The notes beneath the pieces were generated by a model that was given only the letters and a program-made list of their open reading frames with translations, was not told the DNA's origin and did not search any database. From contig ML679956.1 of assembly GCA_007922225.1 (NCBI GenBank), positions 78,623,362 to 78,687,361 of the forward strand: a stretch of DNA of 64,000 bases. The letters run 5' to 3'. This DNA is from Emydura subglobosa (Eukaryota; Chordata; Testudines; Chelidae). The position numbers and the translations under genes were made by a program. Shown here in pieces: positions 57,606 through 64,000 of the stretch; the stretch's first letter is position 1, and the number at the start of each line of letters is the position of its first letter.

Positions 57606-58792
57606 ATCAAATAATCCTAGAAGACGAGGGTTGGAAGGGACCCCAGGAGGTATCTAGTCCAAGCCCTGCTCAAAGCAGGACCAACCCCAACTAACTCATC
57701 CCAGCCAGGGCTTTGTCAAGCCAGGCATTAAAAACTTCTAAGGATGGAGATTTCACCACCTCCCTAGGTAACCCATTCCAGTGCTTCACCACCCTCCTGG
57801 GGAACAACGTTTTCCTAATATCCAACCTACACCTCCCCCACTGCAACTTGAGACCGTTGCTTCTTGTTCTGTCATCTGTCACCACTGAGAACAGCCTAGC
57901 TCCATCCTCCCTGGAACCCCCCTTCAGGTAGTTAAAGGTTGTTGTCAAATCCCCGCTCATTCTTCTCTTCTGCAGACTAAACAAAGCTAGTTCCGGCAGC
58001 CTCTCCTCATAAGTCATGTGCTCTAAACCCCTAATCATTTTTGTTGCCCTCTGCTGGACTCTCTCCAATTTGTCCACAAGTGGAGGGCCCAAACTGGACA
58101 CAATACTCCAAATGTGGCCTCACCAGTGCCGAATAGAGGGGAATAATCACTTCCCTCGATCTGCTGGCAATGCTCCTACTAATGCAGCCCAATATGTTGT
58201 TAGCCTTCTTGGCAATGAGGACACACTGTTGGCTCATAACCAGTTGGTCCCCAGTCTGTAGCTGTGCATGGGATTCTTCTGTCCTAAGTGCAGGACTCTG
58301 CACTTGTCCTTGTTGAACCTCATCAGATTTCTTTTGGCCTAATCCTCTAATTTGTCTAGGTCATTCTGAATCCTATCCCTGCCCTCCAGCTTATCCACCA
58401 CTCCCCCCAGCTTAGTGTCATCTGCAAACTTGCTGAGGGTGCAATCTACCCCATCCTCCAGATCATTAATGAAGATGTTGAACAAAACCGGTCCCAGCAT
58501 CGACCCCTGGGGCACTTGGCTCGTTACCGGCTGCCAACTAGGCATCGAGCTGTTGATCACTACCCATTGAGCTCGGTGATCTAGCCAGCTTTCTATCCAT
58601 TTTATAGTCCATGCATCCAAACCATATGTCTTTAACTTGCTGATAAGAATACTGTGGGAGACTGTATCAAAAGCTTTGCTAAAGTCAAGGAATATCATGT
58701 CCACTGCTTTCCCCACATCCACAGAGTCAGTCTTCTTATCATAGAAGGCAATCAGGCTGGTCATTGATGACTTGCAAGTTTTTGTTTGAATC
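57606..58792 (-). mobile_element. CR1 LINE with decayed reverse transcriptase (minus strand)
   Basis: Best-preserved CR1 ORF2 in the window. On the minus strand, 58794-58339 reads [35 protein letters not shown] and the catalytic FADDTKLGG motif. A frameshift leads to the [15 protein letters not shown] segment (58.1-58.2 kb). A further shift gives [17 protein letters not shown] to [14 protein letters not shown] (ending at 57691). The 3' end is at about 57606 (cctagaagacgagggttgga on the + strand). It lacks ORF1, the endonuclease and the first part of the reverse transcriptase, so it is not functional. Confidence 0.93.
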
Positions 58793-61700
58793 AATAAAAC
58801 GTTGCCCCGGAGGAAGGGCCTGGGAACGGCAGTGCGTCCTTCGCGGACTGGGGAGCCAGGCCGCAGCTCTCATGCTTTGCAACACGGCTGAGTTTGGCCT
58901 GGGTGTGAAAAGTTCTGAGCGGAGGTGGAGAAGGTTTAACCTACGCCACAGTCTCATTTCCCTTCTGTATCAGGGGACACCAAAAGCTCAGCCAGAGCCT
59001 GGCATCCACCTTCTCGCCACGTGGTCAGAGGCTGTTCCATACGTTTCGATGTTTGTTTCGCTATTCAGAGGGTGTTCCCTTGAACTCCCTCACTTTTGCT
59101 CCGGGGCCGTGGGAGCAGGTGTGGGCTGAGGAATGGGGGTCTAGGAGTGAATTGGAGGGCATCTTTGGTCCTGATCAGCATGGGGAAGCAATTAGCATTG
59201 CTTAAAAGCCCCAAGCAACCCCTGTATCTACCAGGAAGTACTCTATGCCTCTCTGGTCGCTCTGCTTAACTGTTCCTTTCCCCAATCCTTTATCTGCCTT
59301 TTTCTATTTAGACTACCCATCCTGAATGGAGAGAGGCTCAGGCACTCCCCTGACCCCACATGGTTCTCAATACCCAACCAGCAGCCTTAGAGAGTAAGCT
59401 CTGTGGGGCAGGGACCACGTACATCTCCCTGTGTGTTTCTGTCATGGCCGCCATGATGGCCATCACACCAGGGTTGAGCAACTCCCATCCTCTGTGTATT
59501 GGGTGCAGTAGAGGACTTGTAACCCACACTGTTTGTTCTGTTTGTACAGCACCTAGCGCAGTTAGAGCCCTGACTGGGGTGTTGGGCCTTGCCATAGTAT
59601 AAATATTAAATAATAATGCTGCCCCTTAGCTTGAGCAGTTAGCCAATATCTGGGGCCTTGCCAGTTGTTTGGTAGGAGGAAAAACTGATGCTAGGAGTCA
59701 GGCGTTTCTTTGGGGCAAGTCTATTTATTTACAACGAATGCAGAAGTTTCTGTTTCCCTGGACACAGCAGGAACAAAGAGCAAGTGTTGGTTTTCTTTCT
59801 TAGAATTTCCAGTCCTGCCTTTCCGAAAAGCCCTGTACCCGAAAGAAGCTCTCTTTCTCTTGACTTCCTCCTGAAGCCACATCCCCCCTGCATCTCTCGC
59901 TGTCTATTCACTTCCTCCCTGCTTTCTGATCCTGTCTGCTTCTGACATGCACACACGCACCTCTACCAGTCAGTAGTACATTTGCATTTGCAGTCAGTCC
60001 CAGGGAAACCTCTCCTATACTCCCTTCTCACTCAGGCCTTCTTGTGCGGTCCATTGCTTGGGTGGTGGCTTGTATCGTTTCAGCTCTCCTGCTCCATACC
60101 GGAGCTGAATTGCTTCTCCCATTTAGCCTGCCTGGAAGGTGGCATCAGTTTCAGCGAGATCTGTGCTTGCTCATAGACCTGACACTGGCAACCACCAACA
60201 CACTCCTGCATAACAATAGTAATAAATGGGCTGACTTCATTGTGGCTAATAAACTAGGCTTTCCACGCAGCTGATCCCAGTGAATAAATCCAGTTATTGC
60301 TGAGGAGGTAGGATGTTGCTGTTGTTAGAGACAAGCGTTAGAAGAATGTGAAGCAATATAAGGTGATAGACTAAATAATAATCTTGCTTTTGGCCTTGCT
60401 TTTAGTCTAAATAAATTAGGAGGCAAACAAGAAAGGATGTAAGTGAAAGCACAAGGCTGGAGTACAAGGTTTGCCTTTCTGTAATGAGAGAGGATAAGGG
60501 AACAAACCAGAGCAGGAGTTGCAATAGTAACCAAGCAGCTGGGAGGGAGAAAGGGACGCTAAGACTGAGAAAGTGACCACATGTAACCCCCGCTCTCTAC
60601 CACTCCCCTGAGGTATAAAAGGGGCGAGACTAAAGACCCCAGACTCAGACCCTCCAAAATGGAACATGACCATTGGAAGGGATGGAACCGGGGGTGGAGA
60701 GCCCACAGGTATAACTAAGCCTACCAAGAAATAGGAGACGGGAAGGGAGTTTTGTGAGTGTACAGAACTATGGTCAGGGAAAGAGGGAGTTCTATAAACA
60801 TATAAAGCTGTGGCTGGGGTAGGAAAGGAAACTATTCAGCATAGAGGGATAACCCTGACTGGTGTGAAGGGCTTAGGGATACAGTTCTGGAAAAGGAAGC
60901 CCAGCAGATGTGAAGGGCTATGGTTTTATGCTTGCTTGTTTAGCCCCAATAAACCCATCACATGGCCTGCAGATTGGACTCTGGACTGCTGCTTTCCGGC
61001 GAACTGTGTCTGGGAACTGAGCGGGGAAAGGCAGGGGATTGCTCACAGCAAGTCTAATTACAGTCACACAAGCTCTTTGTCTGCTTCTGGTTCAGAAAAC
61101 GAGACACCTGTAGGTGTCCCCGCCACGTGCCAGTGTGACGGGAATGCCCAATTGTGGTATAACCACGGAGAACGAAGAAACCCAGCCTGCCTCACCATAA
61201 TCAATTGCATCCTCAGCAAATCCACTCAAAGGGCATCAACTTTTATTTGCGTAAGGGACATAAATGACAATGGAAGGAAATCAGGGCAGCCATGACGTCA
61301 GATTTCCAGGAACTGCTTTCTCCGGGGACTGCAGGAAAATTGAAACTGCACCAGCTGCAGCACATCATGCATATTGGTGGGTATTTCTAAAAGGCCTGGG
61401 TAGGGTGCAGCAGGGAAAGCTAAGGTGTAAACAATTATTTGAGTTGTTTATAATCAAAACAGAGATGGGCAACTTTATTTACTGTGAATTTATCTCATGC
61501 CACTGTTTATCCCTCCCCCTCCCAAGTGCGCTGAGGTCAATGGGCCTACTCCTGAAGCAAGGATGGCAGAATCTGGCCTTCTCTGTTTATGCCCTGGCCT
61601 TTTCCAGACAGAGGGTCTTTCCCTCCCCTTCACCGGCAGTTTCTGTTGGCAGAGATGCCCATGCAGGTGAAGGCAGAAATCCAGCTGGAGCGAAAACTCC

Positions 61701-63289
61701 GGTATTGGTTTGATTTCTGAAACCATCTCTGCAGAAACAGACGCCACATGTTCCAGCGTGCGGGGACAGCGAGCGGTGCTGCTGGCTGAGACAGATGGGG
61801 CAGTATCATCTTCATTTCCTGCATTTAACCCCAGTTTCGGGACTTCACACACCTCCCCGTTCCCAGTTCTCGTGTGAGGCGAATGGCTCTACGACCCGCT
61901 AACAGTCACAGGACGTCAGGCTGGTGAGCACAAAGAAAAGCGGGTGGGCAGGAGAGGGAGAAGCGGTTAAGGCTCATTGAATTAATCTCTGGAGCCCTGG
62001 TGTTGGAAGCAGACCTTGCACCTCGCGGGGGGGAGGGGGGGTGGCTCTGCTGAGATATAGACTGACCTCCTCGGGGGCAGCAACCCTCCCACTCCCTTCT
62101 GAAAGGTCTGGAAATCAGCCAGCCCCTTGTGGCCAGTGGTCTCCCAGGCTGGGGGCATAGTGGAGTGTGCCTGGGCGGTAGCACATGCTAGGAAGCGGAC
62201 CTGGCCCAAGCGGGCTGTGGTTCAGATAGCCCCTTCTCTGAGAAGCTACAGCAAAGCACTGTATGTTCGTACCTCTTGGGCCGGGTGTCTGTTGGCTGCC
62301 GCCTGCTCTGGCGGCACTAAACTGGGGACATTACAAATGTGTGCATGACAAGGCTACGGGGCTAATGGCCCCTCCGCCCAACGGGTCTTGCGTGCAAAAG
62401 TGATCAGAGACCTCTACACAGGAGGAGTGACGGAGACTCTTGTGCGAAACAGAGCTAGGCTGAAGGCGGGGGAGATTGGTGGGGTGGGTGGCTGACAGCC
62501 AGAACAGCCCAGGAGGCTCCAGAGGGAGGGTCTGGCGCTTTGCTAACTTCCAAACACGGGCTGGCTTGGAAAAGGTTGTCCTTTGGACTGCCGCTGCCTA
62601 GGTCACGGGGCTGCCCTCGCTGACTCGGCAGTTCCGCAGCCAGGAGCTGCCCGCGAGCGGTTTTGTTCCTACCGCTGGTCAGGGGCGACAGGACCTTGGG
62701 TCCCTTTTGTAACCAGAGCGGAAAACAGCTGGACTCCGCCGCACCAATTCCTCACCCAACCCACCCTGCAAGGCCCTGACTGCTTGGCCCAAGGGAAGAG
62801 AAGAGCAATCATCCGGCTTCCTCCAGCCTGCTCGCTGGCAGGAGAAGGGGAGCTGCTTACCCGCATGGGGCAAGGGGCCAGCTGCTGCGGGAGTTTGCTA
62901 CAATAAAGGAACACAGATAACTCGTCGCCTAGAAGGTGAATGTGTCTTGTCTTATTTCCTCCTTCCGTTTTTTTAATCTCTCCTTTCCCTTTCCAGGATG
63001 TCCAGCATGTTCTGCCCATCTCCAGACCACTGCTTCGTTTGGCTTGCCCCCTTTTTTCTCTGACAACCACCACCCCCTTCCCTCTCCTTGTGCATCTCTC
63101 CCATTCTCCCCATGTTTTGCCTCTGCTCCCTCTACCCCCTTCGGCCCAGTGCTATCTCTCTCTCTCGCCTCATGTTTCCATGTGTTCCATTGTCTCTCAC
63201 GTGTTCCATTGTCTCTGCGATCCTGTCCCCATCTGTAATCAATCTTAGTACATCTCCAGCACGCTACTCGCAGGAAGGAATGTGAATAT
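58793..63289. other. intergenic region; no gene supported
   Basis: Holds a SINE tail (59395-59615) and otherwise unassigned sequence. TATA-like tataaaagg at 60614 and AATAAA at about 60947 could be parts of an old LTR. AATAAA also occurs at about 62902. No ORF has family resemblance or coding-exon borders I can support. Confidence 0.55.
59395..59615 (+). repeat. Core-SINE/MIR-like 3' part
   Basis: agtaagctctgtggggcagg, ttctgtttgtacagcaccta, gcgcagttagagccctgact and an AT-rich aaatattaaataat tail are the typical end of reptilian Core-SINE/MIR copies. Confidence 0.7.
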
Positions 63290-63425
63290 TCTATTATCCC
63301 CATGTCACAGATGGGGAAACGGAGGCACTGAGTTTTTGAAGGACTTGACCAAGGACACTGAGTGGGTCAGTGGCAGAGCAGGGGAGTTTCTCACTCTTAG
63401 TCCTAACCTTCGCTCACTAGGTCAT
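63290..63425 (-). repeat. MIR SINE
   Basis: ttatccccatgtcacagatg, gggaaacggaggcactgagt, gacttgaccaaggacactga and agtggcagagcagggg are the reverse complement of MIR. Confidence 0.85.
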
Positions 63426-63629
63426 ATGATCTTTCCTGCTGCTGAGCTGTTGTCCTCCTGTGGGCACAAAGTGAACTGGCAACAATCCAAGTACCATTGG
63501 TTGTTATCTGGTAACAGCACCCAATAGCTTTCTGCTCTGCAGTTGCTCTCCCTCGCTGTGCCTCGGTTTACCTCATTTACTCAGACAGCAAATAAGGATA
63601 ATACTACTGACTTGCCTCACAGGGAAATT

Positions 63630-63900
63630 AATAGATTCTGGCGCCAGAAGTGACCCTTGTGATCATCTGGTCTGATTTCCTGCATTACATAGGCTAGAGG
63701 ATTTCGCCCAGTGGTTGCTGCAGCAGACCCAGTGCCCCAGGGTTGAACTAGAGCCGACCTTGGAGAAAGAGACATATCGGTTTGATATAAAGACTCCAAG
63801 TGGTGGAGAGCCTACCACTCGGGAAGTGGTTTCAATGGTTAATTGCCCTCACCAGTAGGGATAATTCATTAATAGTTGTCAAGTGCTTTGGCAGTTCTGG
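63630..63900 (-). mobile_element. CR1 LINE 3' fragment
   Basis: gccagaagtgacccttgtga, tcatctggtctgatttcctg, cattacataggctagagg and ggtttcaatggttaattgcc are reverse-complement CR1 3' words. Confidence 0.85.
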
Positions 63901-64000
63901 ATGGAGAAAATGCAACAGATGATATGTTGAATCTGATAGACTTCAATATAATACGTGTAACACAGTGCATTGAACAGTCTGTCAGGTTCTATTTAACACA

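Noticed and set aside
58339..58794. 151-codon reverse-transcriptase frame as a host gene
   Set aside because: FADD and VPQG motifs plus the downstream tail identify a truncated, frameshifted CR1 retrotransposon copy.
60044..60274. Signal-peptide-like frame (MRSIAWVVACIVSALLL) as a cathelicidin exon 1
   Set aside because: The frame opens with GTG, not ATG. It lacks the YNQ-type cathelin helix and has no donor in the right place.
60810..61295. 161-codon + strand frame with several Cys (ATCQCDGNAQ, NCILSKSTQ)
   Set aside because: Considered as a possible cathelicidin exon 2/3, but it lacks FTVKETxC, phase-compatible splice sites and neighbours. It overlaps a suspected LTR.

Overview
The window is vertebrate genomic DNA, most likely from a non-avian reptile and probably a turtle. 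The genes have GT-AG introns. The DNA is full of CR1 non-LTR retrotransposon fragments, MIR/Core-SINE remnants, hAT-type elements and short palindromic MITEs of the kind common in turtle and crocodilian genomes. No species can be named from sequence alone.

Left part (1-12.6 kb, perhaps to 17.2 kb): the last five coding exons and 3' UTR of KLHL18 on the + strand, encoding the C-terminal 320 residues with all six Kelch repeats. The exons join in frame and the stop codon is at 9484-9486.

Middle (19.8-44.8 kb): a small cathelicidin (host-defence peptide) cluster, the arrangement known beside KLHL18 in birds. I could assemble two complete four-exon genes by splicing by eye. Gene 1 (+, 19833-27046) encodes a 160-residue precursor with a canonical cathelin-like pro-region but an unusual Lys/Pro-rich terminal domain. 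Gene 2 (-, 44732-36724) encodes a 154-residue precursor whose terminal exon gives a cationic, Trp-rich, acid-free peptide of the avian CATH-1 (fowlicidin-1) type. Between them, on the - strand at 29.7 kb, lies an orphan cathelicidin-like terminal exon with its own splice acceptor and poly(A) signal. Its amphipathic cationic reading frame is offset by one base from the phase expected of the family, so it is either a decayed third gene or an alternative 3' exon.

Right part (44.8-64 kb): no convincing cellular gene. It holds repeats, including a minus-strand CR1 carrying reverse-transcriptase remnants (57.6-58.8 kb) and a nested stack at 51.3-53.5 kb, where a minus-strand CR1 is interrupted by a solo LTR with a perfect 5-bp target duplication and by a plus-strand CR1. 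Gene 2 intron 3 holds an unusually long CR1 with ORF1 and the start of ORF2 but an internal deletion. GC content rises clearly after about 17 kb and is extreme at 31.4-36.5 kb.

All exon coordinates were derived by reading splice sites and codon phase. Repeat boundaries are approximate unless a target duplication or terminal inverted repeat is stated.
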